From an uncultured delta proteobacterium (GTDB lineage: Bacteria; Desulfobacterota; Desulfobulbia; Desulfobulbales; Desulfocapsaceae), in contig CAIQWD010000116.1 of the NCBI GenBank assembly GCA_903875445.1, positions 62,001 to 126,000 of the forward strand: a stretch of DNA of 64,000 bases, written 5' to 3'. Shown piece after piece: positions 48,705-58,434 of this stretch; position 1 is the stretch's first letter, and every line of letters starts with the position of its first letter. The notes below the pieces were generated by a model. The model ran no database searches. It saw only the letters and a program-made list of their open reading frames with translations, and was not told the DNA's origin. The position numbers were made by a program, and so were the translations under genes.

Positions 48705-50024
48705 ATGCTTACCTCAATAAAGCAACACCTGTTCCCTTTCTCCTGCTTATTATTAGCCATTTTCTTTATTTGCCCTCCGATTTCAGCCGAAATTTCCCAG
48801 GCTGACAAAGAGGCCACCTATAAGCAACTGGAACTCTTTTCCAATATTTTGAGCATTCTCCAAGAGAATTATGTGGAAGAAATCAACACCAAAGAGGCCC
48901 TGAACGGGGCAATTCGCGGGCTTCTTTATTCTCTTGATCCCCACTCCTCATATCTGCCCCCTGAAAGCTTCAAAGATCTTCAGGACGAGACCCGTGGTTC
49001 GTTTTCCGGTATTGGGATTGAGGTAACGATTAAAAACGATCTTTTGACAATTGTCAGCCCCATAGCCGATACCCCGGCTGACCTGGCCGGTCTCAAAGCA
49101 AATGACGTAATCCTGGAAATCGAGGGGAATAAGACGAAAAACATAGGCCCATATGAGGCTATTGAAAAACTTCGCGGACCGGCAGGTTCATCGGTGACTC
49201 TTTCAATCCATAGGGAAGGTTGGGAAGAGCCGAAGAAAATGACTATAAAAAGGGAGGTAATTCCCATTCAGTCGGTCAAGGCGGAATTTCTTTCTCCCGG
49301 TTTTGTTTACTCGCGAATCACCAAATTTCAAAGTCATACAAGCAGTGAATTTAAAACAAAACTCCAGCAACTGAAGACGGAACAGCAAATTAACGGTTTG
49401 ATTCTTGATCTTCGCAACAACCCCGGAGGCTTGCTGCATCAAGCGGTAAGTGTTGCCGATATTTTCATTGAGAAAGGCAAAATTGTTTATACCAAAGGTC
49501 GAAGACCCGATCAAAATACCGTATTTACGGCCCATGCCAGCGGAGAAAAACGTCACTATCCTCTGGTAATTCTAGTTAATGAAGGATCTGCGAGCGCGGC
49601 GGAGATCGTCGCCGGGGCAATTCAGGCACATAAACGAGGTATCATTGTCGGCATGCAAACTTTTGGCAAGGGTTCTGTGCAGACCATTATTCCCCTACCG
49701 GACGGTGCCGGTTTGCGGATGACAACGGCGACCTACTACACGCCTGATGACCGCTCCATCCAAGCCCTGGGGATAACCCCTGACGTCGAAGTACCCTTCG
49801 TAGCCTATGCACCACCGGAAAAACTGAAAAACGAGAAAAAACTGGTGAAAGAGGCTGATCTTACCAACCATCTTCCGGGAACAAAACAGGAGAAAGCAAA
49901 AAAAGCGGACAATGAAGCGTCAAAATTGGAGGAACGACTACAACAGGATAACCAGTTGCGAACCGCTTACAATATTGTCAAAAGCCTCAATCTTTTCACG
50001 GGTTACAATAAAAATGACGACTAA
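48705..50024 (+). CDS. ctpA: S41 carboxyl-terminal processing protease
   Basis: PDZ domain, LDLRNNPGGLLHQAV, LVNEGSASAAEIVAGAIQ, FGKGSVQTI catalytic motifs. Confidence 0.96.
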   Translation: MLTSIKQHLFPFSCLLLAIFFICPPISAEISQADKEATYKQLELFSNILSILQENYVEEINTKEALNGAIRGLLYSLDPHSSYLPPESFKDLQDETRGSFSGIGIEVTIKNDLLTIVSPIADTPADLAGLKANDVILEIEGNKTKNIGPYEAIEKLRGPAGSSVTLSIHREGWEEPKKMTIKREVIPIQSVKAEFLSPGFVYSRITKFQSHTSSEFKTKLQQLKTEQQINGLILDLRNNPGGLLHQAVSVADIFIEKGKIVYTKGRRPDQNTVFTAHASGEKRHYPLVILVNEGSASAAEIVAGAIQAHKRGIIVGMQTFGKGSVQTIIPLPDGAGLRMTTATYYTPDDRSIQALGITPDVEVPFVAYAPPEKLKNEKKLVKEADLTNHLPGTKQEKAKKADNEASKLEERLQQDNQLRTAYNIVKSLNLFTGYNKNDD

Positions 50025-50938
50025 TTTCGATTAAGTTCCTTGAGAAAATATTTATCCTGTTGCCAGTTTCTGTGGACCTTGACCCACAGTTTTAAGAGGA
50101 CCTTTGTGCCAAGAAGTGACTCGATGTCTTTTCGGGCAGCAGTTCCTATACTTTTCAACTTTTGCCCACCTTTGCCGATAACGATACCCTTCTGCGAATC
50201 TCTGTCAACAACAATGGCGGCGTGAATGGTAACCAGATGTTTGTCCTCATCTTCTTTGAACGATTCAATAAGAACCGCTGTGGAATAAGGAATTTCCTGC
50301 CCGGTCAGGAGAAAGACCTTTTCCCTGATGATCTCCGCACAGAGAAACCTCTCGGTGGCATCCGTTGGAATATCGTCAGGAAATAGCCGTGGTCCTAGAG
50401 GCAACAGCTCAAGAATCTCCTTTCGCAGACTATCTAAACCGTCATCACGCAGGGCGGAAACCGGAATAATCGCCTTAAAAGGAAACAAGGCGGTGTAGGC
50501 TTCAATCATCGGCAGAAGCAGTTTGCGGTCTATGAGATCGACTTTATTCAGGACCATGATAGCGGGCCCCTTGATTTGCCGGAAATAGGAAACCAGTTCG
50601 GCCTGCCTCTCTTCTTTTAACTTATTGGGGAGGGGGAGAGAGACATCGACCAGAAAAAGGACCAGGTCGACCTCCGCAAGGCTGTCCATGGCAATCTTCA
50701 CCATCTCGATATTAAGCGGTTCACGGGATTGGTGCAGCCCAGGGGTGTCGAGGAAAACTATTTGATATTCCTGTTCACTTACAATCCCGGCAATCCGGTT
50801 ACGAGTAGTTTGCGGTTTCGGGGTGACAATGGAGATTTTCTGGCCGAGAAAATGATTCATCAAGGTTGATTTCCCGGCATTTGGCGGGCCAACAATTGCT
50901 ACCATACCTGATTTGACTGGCTTGCCTAAAAGATTCAT
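50021..50938 (-). CDS. era: GTPase Era
   Basis: IVGPPNAGKSTLMNHFLGQKISIVTPKPQTTRNRI, DTPGLH, KH domain VIGKGGQKLKSIG. Confidence 0.97.
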   Translation of the reverse strand: MNLLGKPVKSGMVAIVGPPNAGKSTLMNHFLGQKISIVTPKPQTTRNRIAGIVSEQEYQIVFLDTPGLHQSREPLNIEMVKIAMDSLAEVDLVLFLVDVSLPLPNKLKEERQAELVSYFRQIKGPAIMVLNKVDLIDRKLLLPMIEAYTALFPFKAIIPVSALRDDGLDSLRKEILELLPLGPRLFPDDIPTDATERFLCAEIIREKVFLLTGQEIPYSTAVLIESFKEDEDKHLVTIHAAIVVDRDSQKGIVIGKGGQKLKSIGTAARKDIESLLGTKVLLKLWVKVHRNWQQDKYFLKELNRN

Positions 50939-51150
50939 AGAAGAAAATTAATAATACTGAGAGAAGGAGAATAATAAGTGTGGGCAAAATTTCATTCCAC
51001 ACTATACTGTCTGACGTTTATCCGATAGGCATGGACAAAAACCTAAAATTACAACTATAATATGCCCTGACGCTAGTACTTATACCATTTCCGAGATATG
51101 CGGAATAGAAATAATACTTTTGGGCAAAAAGGCTTGAAACGGTTAGCTGC

Positions 51151-53154
51151 TTGATGATTGTTGCGGGAAAACTCATAGAATATCTCGATAATGGCAAGTT
51201 TGTTTGCGCTTTGGTGATCGAAAGCCAACCGAAACGACTCCGACTTATCAACCAGAACGGCAGGGAAGTTAATCTCCCGACATCGCGTGTCATCCATTGT
51301 TCAAACCAAACCCACTCTACCACTGTCGGCAGAGATGCTCTCACAAAACAACTGCGCGAAACCACTGAAAAACGCTGTTCCCTGATGAAAGACCTCAATT
51401 TGCAAGAGATCTGGGAACTGACCGCTGAAGATGGTTCCCATTCTTTTACGCCTGCCTTTCTCTCTGAACTTGCCTTTGGTGAAATTGCCAACGACGATTC
51501 CATTTCTGCTTTCCTCCGCTGTGTGTTTGAAGACAAACTGTTTTTCAAATACAAAGAAGGCCTCATCCTTGCCAACCACCCTGAGAAAGTTGAACAGCTT
51601 CAGATCCAATTTGCCAAGGAAAGAAAACGAGAACAACTCATTGAAGAGGGAGCAGCCTTCATTATCGGAATCCTCTCTGCCAACTCTCCCCCGGAACAAC
51701 TCGGTGCCGTGGAGGAGGAGACTCTGAGAATTCTCCGCGACTATTATCTTTTTGGCAGTGAATCAACCGAAGCTGATCTCGCCCAGAAGTTATTAAAAAC
51801 AGCGGGACTCCACAAGCCTCACGATCCTTTTCATCTGCTGGTCAAAACCGGCATCTGGTCGGCCAATGAGAACATCCCTCTTCTTCGGCATGAACTTCCC
51901 GTCAATTTCTCGCTGGCCGCAAGGCAGCAGGCAGAACTCATTCTGCAGCGTAGTCAGGAGGAACTTTTTAGTGATCCCGGCAGGACTAATCTCACGCATC
52001 TTCACCCTATTACCATTGACGGTCCCACCACCCTTGACTTTGATGATGCCCTCACGGTTCAGGAACAAGAGGGCAACTATCTGGTCGGTATACATATCTC
52101 CGATGTAGCCCATTATGTCCGCCCCGGCGACCCGCTGTTTCTGGAAACGATGCGCAGAGGCACCTCCATCTATTTTCCCGAGGGGCAGATTCCCATGCTG
52201 CCCCGCCACCTTTCCCAAGGGATCTGCAGTCTTATTCAGGACGAAACACGCGCCACCTTGAGTTTTATGGTACTGCTTTCAGCCGACGCAGAAGTGTTGA
52301 AAGTAAGGATATTCCCGTCAATCATCAAGGTAAAGAGGCGTCTCACCTATGAAGAGGTTGACAGGATGCTGGACACCGATCCGGAAATACGGTTGCTGGA
52401 TATCTTGCGCCGCAAGCTGCGGGCTCGACGTCTGCAAAACGGCGCACTCCTGTTGCCATTTCCCGATGTAAATATCTTTATCGATCATCAGGGCAAAGTT
52501 CACGTCAATCTCAGCAAAAGTGACACCCCCTCCAGAACTATAGTGTCGGAAATGATGATCCTGGCTAACAGCGAAGCCGCAAAATATGTGGCTGATCGCA
52601 TGGTTCCCGGCCTATTCAGATCGCAGCCGGTACTCCAGAACAGAATTGTTTTCGGGGAAGATGACGACCTTTTCCAAAACACTTTACAACGGAAAAATAT
52701 CCCTCGCGGAGAACTCTCCACTTCAGCCAAATCGCACAGTGGGCTAGGGGTTTCACACTATACAACGGTCACTTCGCCTATTCGTCGGTTGCTTGACTTG
52801 GTCATGCAGCATCAACTTAATTCCATCATCCGCCGTCAAGAACCCAGCTTTACCGAAGAAATGTGCAAGGATTTCACTTCGGTCCTTACCCGCACCCTGA
52901 CGACCGCACAAATTGTTCGGCAACAACGCCAGCGATACTGGTTGCTCAAGTATTTGGCTGACCGGCAAGGCCAATATATCGATGCCCTTGTGATCCAGGC
53001 CGGTCCCAAGCGAATCAATCTGCTTCTTACCGACATTCTCATGGATATTGATCTGCCTCCACCGGGAGGAAAAAACATGAGCCCAAACACTTTGGTTAAA
53101 GTGCAAATCGTCAAATCCGATCCGCTTGACAACATCATTCGCTTTGATTGGTGA
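51151..53154 (+). CDS. RNB-domain exoribonuclease (RNase II/R family)
   Basis: ITIDGPTTLDFDDALTVQEQEGNYLVGIHISDVAHYVRPGDPL; HYTTVTSPIRRLLDLVMQHQL. Confidence 0.93.
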   Translation: MMIVAGKLIEYLDNGKFVCALVIESQPKRLRLINQNGREVNLPTSRVIHCSNQTHSTTVGRDALTKQLRETTEKRCSLMKDLNLQEIWELTAEDGSHSFTPAFLSELAFGEIANDDSISAFLRCVFEDKLFFKYKEGLILANHPEKVEQLQIQFAKERKREQLIEEGAAFIIGILSANSPPEQLGAVEEETLRILRDYYLFGSESTEADLAQKLLKTAGLHKPHDPFHLLVKTGIWSANENIPLLRHELPVNFSLAARQQAELILQRSQEELFSDPGRTNLTHLHPITIDGPTTLDFDDALTVQEQEGNYLVGIHISDVAHYVRPGDPLFLETMRRGTSIYFPEGQIPMLPRHLSQGICSLIQDETRATLSFMVLLSADAEVLKVRIFPSIIKVKRRLTYEEVDRMLDTDPEIRLLDILRRKLRARRLQNGALLLPFPDVNIFIDHQGKVHVNLSKSDTPSRTIVSEMMILANSEAAKYVADRMVPGLFRSQPVLQNRIVFGEDDDLFQNTLQRKNIPRGELSTSAKSHSGLGVSHYTTVTSPIRRLLDLVMQHQLNSIIRRQEPSFTEEMCKDFTSVLTRTLTTAQIVRQQRQRYWLLKYLADRQGQYIDALVIQAGPKRINLLLTDILMDIDLPPPGGKNMSPNTLVKVQIVKSDPLDNIIRFDW

Positions 53155-53260
53155 TCAGAAGTTGGTAAACTCCCCAAGGTGGTGCCTTTACCAATTTGCG
53201 AATAATTCCCTGAAAAGGACAGGTCCGACATTGCGCTATAATTCCTTTGTAAGCCGATGT

Positions 53261-54670
53261 ATGCAAGAAACCCTCAGCGGTCTGCGAGATGGGTTGTCCC
53301 GTTTTTCCGGGCCCAGCCGTTCAGCAATTATTTTTGCTCTGAAAAAGAATGACGCCTTGCAGATATACGATCCTCAAAATCTGTTGCACGGCCATGAACC
53401 GAAATTGCAGACCATGTATTTCCCTGGTGAGGGTTGGTGCAAACCGCTCGACACCAAATTCTTTAAAAACATGTATAACTACATTGAGCCGCAAGCCAAT
53501 CTACAGCTCGACGGACTGATATCCAACGGGGGGAGTTCCGGTCCGGTTTACTATCAAATGTGGTTTACCGAACACCATCCGAACATTTGCTCGATATTGC
53601 CAATTGAGTGCTGGCTAGAGCATGCCGTTTTACGATTTTCCCACGACATGGCTAAAGAGAGCAATCTTTATACAGGAATTTCAGGTAGTTTTTTGCGTGA
53701 ATATGCCACGCACGCTGTCCACGACTGCATTGTCGATAAGGCGGGACGGTTTCTCGGTCTCGACTTTCAAATCCATATCTACCCGGTTCTCGAAGCAATT
53801 CTCGGCATCTCAAAAACCAACGAAGAAGGAGTACGGCCTTACGGTGCATTGACTTTCATTGAACCGCGGTTTCTGCAAGATATCCGATTTCTCGCAAGAT
53901 TCAAGACGTCGGAACAGCCAATGCTCAGCAATTTCAAACACGTAAGAAAATTACTCCAAGCGGTGGAGCACTCAGACAGGACTCTGATTTCTGAAGGAAA
54001 AAATATTGTCGGCATTGCCGACAAGCATATCCCTCATTTTCATATAACCGCTGATTACAGCGGGAAATTAGGGTTCTTATCGGCTGGAGAAGAAACCCTT
54101 TGCAGTTTTCATGATGGCAGCTACAGCTCCAAGACCCACAGAGCCAAGCTCTTTGAAGTGGAAGAAGCCTTGCTGGATTTTGATCTGGCACCTTCCATAG
54201 GTAGTGACATGTTTCAGATCATTGCCACGCTGGTGCATAACGCCGAAGACAAAAAATTCGGCTGCACCTTTGTCATCGATCTAGCACCGGTTCCAACCGC
54301 TACCGCTGGACAGGCATTAACCCCGCCGATCAATTTGCGACAATCACGGGAATTAGCTCTTGCCGCCGCACTCTCAAAAGTGGACGGCGCACTCCATATT
54401 CGCGCCGATCTACACTTGTACGCCTTTGCCTGTCTGTTGGACGGGCACAGGGTTGCCAATGAGGACAGGTCGCGTGGCGCCCGTTACAACTCCGCTTTGC
54501 GTTTCACTTCCCAGCATCCGCAAACCATTGTCGTCGTGGTGTCTGCCGACCGACCGGCATCAATTTTCCAACAAGGAAAAGAACTTAAGAATAGCTACGA
54601 CGACAACCTTTCTTCGCGGTGTGACCTTTTCCCCATGCCGCTCGAGGAATGGCTAAAAACGACGGATTAA
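53261..54670 (+). CDS. Divergent DAC (DisA_N-like) domain protein with a large N-terminal, probably sensory, region
   Basis: C-terminal KVDGALHIRADLHLYAFACLLDG...RSRGARYNSALRFTSQHPQTIVVVVSAD aligns by eye with the DAC core (DGA...GTRHRAA...IVVS); internal start MQETLSGLRDGL. Confidence 0.65.
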   Translation: MQETLSGLRDGLSRFSGPSRSAIIFALKKNDALQIYDPQNLLHGHEPKLQTMYFPGEGWCKPLDTKFFKNMYNYIEPQANLQLDGLISNGGSSGPVYYQMWFTEHHPNICSILPIECWLEHAVLRFSHDMAKESNLYTGISGSFLREYATHAVHDCIVDKAGRFLGLDFQIHIYPVLEAILGISKTNEEGVRPYGALTFIEPRFLQDIRFLARFKTSEQPMLSNFKHVRKLLQAVEHSDRTLISEGKNIVGIADKHIPHFHITADYSGKLGFLSAGEETLCSFHDGSYSSKTHRAKLFEVEEALLDFDLAPSIGSDMFQIIATLVHNAEDKKFGCTFVIDLAPVPTATAGQALTPPINLRQSRELALAAALSKVDGALHIRADLHLYAFACLLDGHRVANEDRSRGARYNSALRFTSQHPQTIVVVVSADRPASIFQQGKELKNSYDDNLSSRCDLFPMPLEEWLKTTD

Positions 54671-54701
54671 GAAACTCTCGAAACAGGATCAGAATCCCTT
54701 C

Positions 54702-54956
54702 TTACAGTTCATGAACCCAAGCAGGTATCCGATTGAGGATGTAATTCTGAACTGCTTCTTTTTTTTGACCTGCGTCAACCTTGCCAACAGCCGCCATTAC
54801 TTCTTCGAAGTCAAACCAACAGAGTTCCTTATCGTCCAAACTGTAAACCATTAAAATGCGTTTTTCAGGTGTATCGACATCCTCTTCTTCTTGAATGGCC
54901 CCTACAAGTTTTACCGCCTCGTGGTAACTTATGAATTTTATTTCCTCTGCGCTCAT
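54702..54956 (-). CDS. Small conserved-looking acidic hypothetical protein
   Basis: 84 aa ORF downstream of the rpmB terminator; no recognised motif. Confidence 0.55.
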   Translation of the reverse strand: MSAEEIKFISYHEAVKLVGAIQEEEDVDTPEKRILMVYSLDDKELCWFDFEEVMAAVGKVDAGQKKEAVQNYILNRIPAWVHEL

Positions 54957-55021
54957 GGATAACTCCTCTTCTCGAAAAACCGAACACGTACTTTCATCCA
55001 GCGAATCAGTATAAACACAAA

Positions 55022-55052
55022 AAGGCGAGGAGGAACATGTTCCTCTCGCCTT
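55022..55052 (-). terminator. Terminator of rpmB
   Basis: aaggcgaggaggaa-catg-ttcctctcgcctt stem with one bulge, T-rich on minus strand. Confidence 0.75.
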
Positions 55053-55073
55053 CAGTAGTAACCATTATTTTTC

Positions 55074-55268
55074 TCAGGCTGCTTTTACAACCGCTCCAGA
55101 TCTGATGCATCTGGTGCACACCCTGGTTTTTTTGGTGTTTCCGCCGGCGCTTGCCATATGCACGGTTTTTAAATTGGGAAGCCAACGTCTTTTGGTCTTG
55201 TTATGAGCATGGGAAACATTGTTGCCCGTTACTGGTCCCTTGCCACAGATTTCGCATACTTTCGCCAT
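55074..55268 (-). CDS. rpmB: 50S ribosomal protein L28
   Basis: [29 protein letters not shown]. Confidence 0.97.
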   Translation of the reverse strand: MAKVCEICGKGPVTGNNVSHAHNKTKRRWLPNLKTVHMASAGGNTKKTRVCTRCIRSGAVVKAA

Positions 55269-55539
55269 GTTTTTCTCCTTCTATCCCCTCCCCTGCCCAA
55301 TTACAGACAAATGGGGAATGCATGAATGGTTTGCTAGCAAATAATGAATCAGAATCTGCCTTATTAACCTCTTTTATGATGATTGGCAAGTATTTTTACA
55401 TCGATCCCGGTCATGAAAATTGTGGTGCTGTTGCGAAAAAATGTTTAACATCAAATAACTTTTTTGTGCCGCTGGACATTTCAATTTTACTGCCTGGTCG
55501 GCATACCTCACTCACTTCTTCTTACCTTTCTTCTCCGGA

Positions 55540-56874
55540 ATGAAACTGATCAACCACCTTTGGGCCTTCTTTGCTTCCGTGCAATTGGCCATTTTGACCC
55601 TCAGCTCCATTGCCATAACATCTATTATTGGCACTCTCATTCCCCAAGGAGAATCGCATGCCTTTTATGTGGACAAATTCGGTGCCAAAACCGCCATGTT
55701 TTTCCAGATTCTCGACATTCCCGCCATGTATTCTTCATGGTGGTTTTACGGACTCCTCGGATTACTCAGCGCCAATCTAATAATTTGCAGCTGTGACAGA
55801 TTTCCAGCTGTTTGGCAGATCATTACCGCCGACAACCTAGCAATTCCCCTCGAACGTGTTGAAAAAATGAGTTCTTTCCAGCAGTGGTCAACATCTTCCG
55901 AAAGGTTTGACAGCATCGACTGGCCGGTCGCATTGGCCACTTGCGGATGGCGCTGGCACACGAAAAACCTCGGAAAAAATTCATTCTCCTTCGCTCAGAA
56001 GGGGCGCTGGAGCCGAGTTGGCGTTTATATCGTCCATGGGTCGATTCTGATTATTTTCGTTGGTGCTATCATCGGGCATTTCTTTGGTTTCAAAGGCAGC
56101 GTTATGATTCCGGAATTGCACAGCACAGAGAAGATATATACTCATCTCAATTCCATGCCGATTGACCTCGGTTTTACAATCCGTAATGACGCCTTTGGTA
56201 TCGAATTTTATGACAACGGTATGCCTAAGGAATACAAAAGCACTCTGACGATCCTGGAAAACGGCAGGGAAATTTTCCAAAAAGATATTAAGGTGAACAA
56301 CCCGCTGAGCCATAAAGGCATCACCTTCTATCAATCCAGTTACCAGGGACATCAGGAATTCCTGATGCGAATCACCGACACAGCCACCAGTGAAAGTCGA
56401 CAATTTTCGTTACCATTTCAGCAACAACTCTCCTGGGATGATAAAAACCTGCGTTTCGGGATCATCAACGCCGAGGCAACCGGACAGAGAGTGCTTCGTG
56501 CCAAAGTCTGGTTCAAAGGAGGCGAGGAACCGGCCATTACAGAATGGCTTACCAATAACGGGATTATCTCAATCACCAGCGGCGGGAAAAACTATTCTCT
56601 GCAAGTCAAACAGTTGTATTCAACAGGCCTGCAGGTGGCCAAGGATCCGGGTGTATGGATAGTTTATGCAGGCTGCGGACTCCTTCTTCTCGGTTTATAT
56701 ATGGCCTTTTTCTTATCCCACAAAAGAATTTGGCTGTATCAGCAGGTTACTGCCACTGGAGTGTCGGTGTTTCTGGCCGGTTCTTCTAATAAAAACAAAC
56801 CGGCTTTCGCAAAAGTGTTCACCAGACTTGAAGATCTTATCAGTCAGACCATTGGTCATCATGACAGGGAATAA
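55540..56874 (+). CDS. resB: Cytochrome c biogenesis protein ResB
   Basis: FASVQLAILTLSSIAITSIIGTLIPQ, NPLSHKGITFYQSSY, DPGVWIVYAGCGLLLLGLYMAFF. Confidence 0.94.
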   Translation: MKLINHLWAFFASVQLAILTLSSIAITSIIGTLIPQGESHAFYVDKFGAKTAMFFQILDIPAMYSSWWFYGLLGLLSANLIICSCDRFPAVWQIITADNLAIPLERVEKMSSFQQWSTSSERFDSIDWPVALATCGWRWHTKNLGKNSFSFAQKGRWSRVGVYIVHGSILIIFVGAIIGHFFGFKGSVMIPELHSTEKIYTHLNSMPIDLGFTIRNDAFGIEFYDNGMPKEYKSTLTILENGREIFQKDIKVNNPLSHKGITFYQSSYQGHQEFLMRITDTATSESRQFSLPFQQQLSWDDKNLRFGIINAEATGQRVLRAKVWFKGGEEPAITEWLTNNGIISITSGGKNYSLQVKQLYSTGLQVAKDPGVWIVYAGCGLLLLGLYMAFFLSHKRIWLYQQVTATGVSVFLAGSSNKNKPAFAKVFTRLEDLISQTIGHHDRE

Positions 56875-56924
56875 TTCTGAACGGAAAATGGCGAAGGCTA
56901 CGAGAAAGCACACGGAGTAAAGGT

Positions 56925-57779
56925 ATGGATAGCTCTCAATTACTTGGAATCACAACATTCACCTACTTGTTTTCGACACTGCTCTACGTCTTTTTATTGG
57001 TGTTTAAGACGCCTCGACTGGGCCCAATTACCACTTTTTTCACGGTCGTAGCATTCCTTATACAAACGGCAGGCATCGCCTTACGTTGGGTTGAATCATA
57101 CCAGATGGGAATTGGTCATGCCCCTCTTACCAATATGTACGAATCAGTAGTGTTCTTTGCCTGGACAATTATTGCTCTCTATTTGGCAATTGAATGGATA
57201 TTCAATACCAGGATGATTGGAGCCTTTGCAGTTCCTCTCGCCTTTCTTGCCATGGCCTATGCCTCGTTTGCCGGCAATATCGGTAAAAGCATCTCGCCCT
57301 TGGTTCCGGCCTTACAATCCAATTGGCTGATTGCTCACGTAATCACCTGTTTTGTCGGTTATGCGGCGTTTGCCGTGGCTGCCGGCCTGGGAATAATGTA
57401 TCTCCTGAAGAACCAATCACAAGCCGCCGGAGAATCATTGACTGCCAAAACAGACCACCTTCCTTCTTTATCCTTCATTGACGATCTCATCCATAAGACC
57501 ATGATTTTCGGTTTCATCTGGTTGAGCGCCGGGATTATTACCGGAGCCATCTGGGCGAATTCTGCTTGGGGAACGTATTGGAGTTGGGATCCGAAGGAAA
57601 CATGGTCACTTATTACCTGGTTTTTTTATGCCATAACCCTGCACGCAAGATACACCAGAGGATGGGCAGGCAAACGAATCGCCTTGCTGGCCATTCTGGG
57701 AATTGTTTCTGTATTGTTTACCTATTATGGAGTCAATTTTCTCCTCTCCGGGCTGCACAGCTACGGTTCCGGCTCATGA
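56925..57779 (+). CDS. ccsA: Cytochrome c biogenesis protein CcsA/ResC (heme handling, WWD)
   Basis: GHAPLTNMYESVVFFAW, WANSAWGTYWSWDPKETWSLITWFFYAITLHAR. Confidence 0.95.
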   Translation: MDSSQLLGITTFTYLFSTLLYVFLLVFKTPRLGPITTFFTVVAFLIQTAGIALRWVESYQMGIGHAPLTNMYESVVFFAWTIIALYLAIEWIFNTRMIGAFAVPLAFLAMAYASFAGNIGKSISPLVPALQSNWLIAHVITCFVGYAAFAVAAGLGIMYLLKNQSQAAGESLTAKTDHLPSLSFIDDLIHKTMIFGFIWLSAGIITGAIWANSAWGTYWSWDPKETWSLITWFFYAITLHARYTRGWAGKRIALLAILGIVSVLFTYYGVNFLLSGLHSYGSGS

Positions 57780-57924
57780 TTCAACTTCAGCCGAGTGATT
57801 TTCTTATGTTAACAGCGGGTTAAGATGTTTGACAAAGTCGCCTGAAAACTGTATATATAGCAAGTTTAAGTCACAGAGGTGTTGCCATAACTCAATTCAT
57901 TTAACCAAGAGAGGAAAGAACAAG

Positions 57925-58344
57925 ATGAAGAAGATTATTGCCTGCAGTTTTGTGTCGTTATGCATGTTGCTTGGAACAGTTATTTTCACTCTTGCTGCCG
58001 GTAATACCGGACCTGCCGATATCACCCTTGACGAAGGCGGCAAGAAGCCTGCTCAATTTACGCATAAAAATCACCAGGACAGGCTCAAATGTGGGGAATG
58101 CCACCACCAAATGACCGCTGACGGCAAACAAAGTCCTTATGTCGAAGGTCAGGAAATTAAAAAATGTGTTACCTGCCATAATTCTACCGTTCTTGCAGGC
58201 AGAATGAAGGACAAACTGGCTCTCGACACCTTTAAAGGTGCCGGCCATGGGAATTGCCTTGAGTGCCACAAAGCTAAAAAAGACGAACCGGCTATCAAGG
58301 ATAAGAAGATTGATAAGTGTGAAAATTGTCATCCAAAGAAATAA
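57925..58344 (+). CDS. Tetraheme cytochrome c3 (class III)
   Basis: Signal peptide; four CXXCH (CGECH, CVTCH, CLECH, CENCH) plus FTHKNH ligand region; SD before ATG 57925. Confidence 0.93.
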   Translation: MKKIIACSFVSLCMLLGTVIFTLAAGNTGPADITLDEGGKKPAQFTHKNHQDRLKCGECHHQMTADGKQSPYVEGQEIKKCVTCHNSTVLAGRMKDKLALDTFKGAGHGNCLECHKAKKDEPAIKDKKIDKCENCHPKK

Positions 58345-58375
58345 TAATTTGACAATAGCTTCGTTTGAAAAAAAT

Positions 58376-58408
58376 AAAAAAGGGTGTTCGATTGAACACC
58401 CTTTTTTA
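58376..58408 (+). terminator. Rho-independent terminator after cytochrome c3
   Basis: aaaaaagggtgttc-gatt-gaacaccctttttt, A/T-flanked, could act on both strands. Confidence 0.88.
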
Positions 58409-58434
58409 TTGATCGGAAGTGAAGAGTAAGAGGA

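Noticed and set aside
50021-50024. ctpA and era stop codons overlapping convergently (CTAA)
   Set aside because: A compact convergent junction; common in dense bacterial genomes and not informative by itself.
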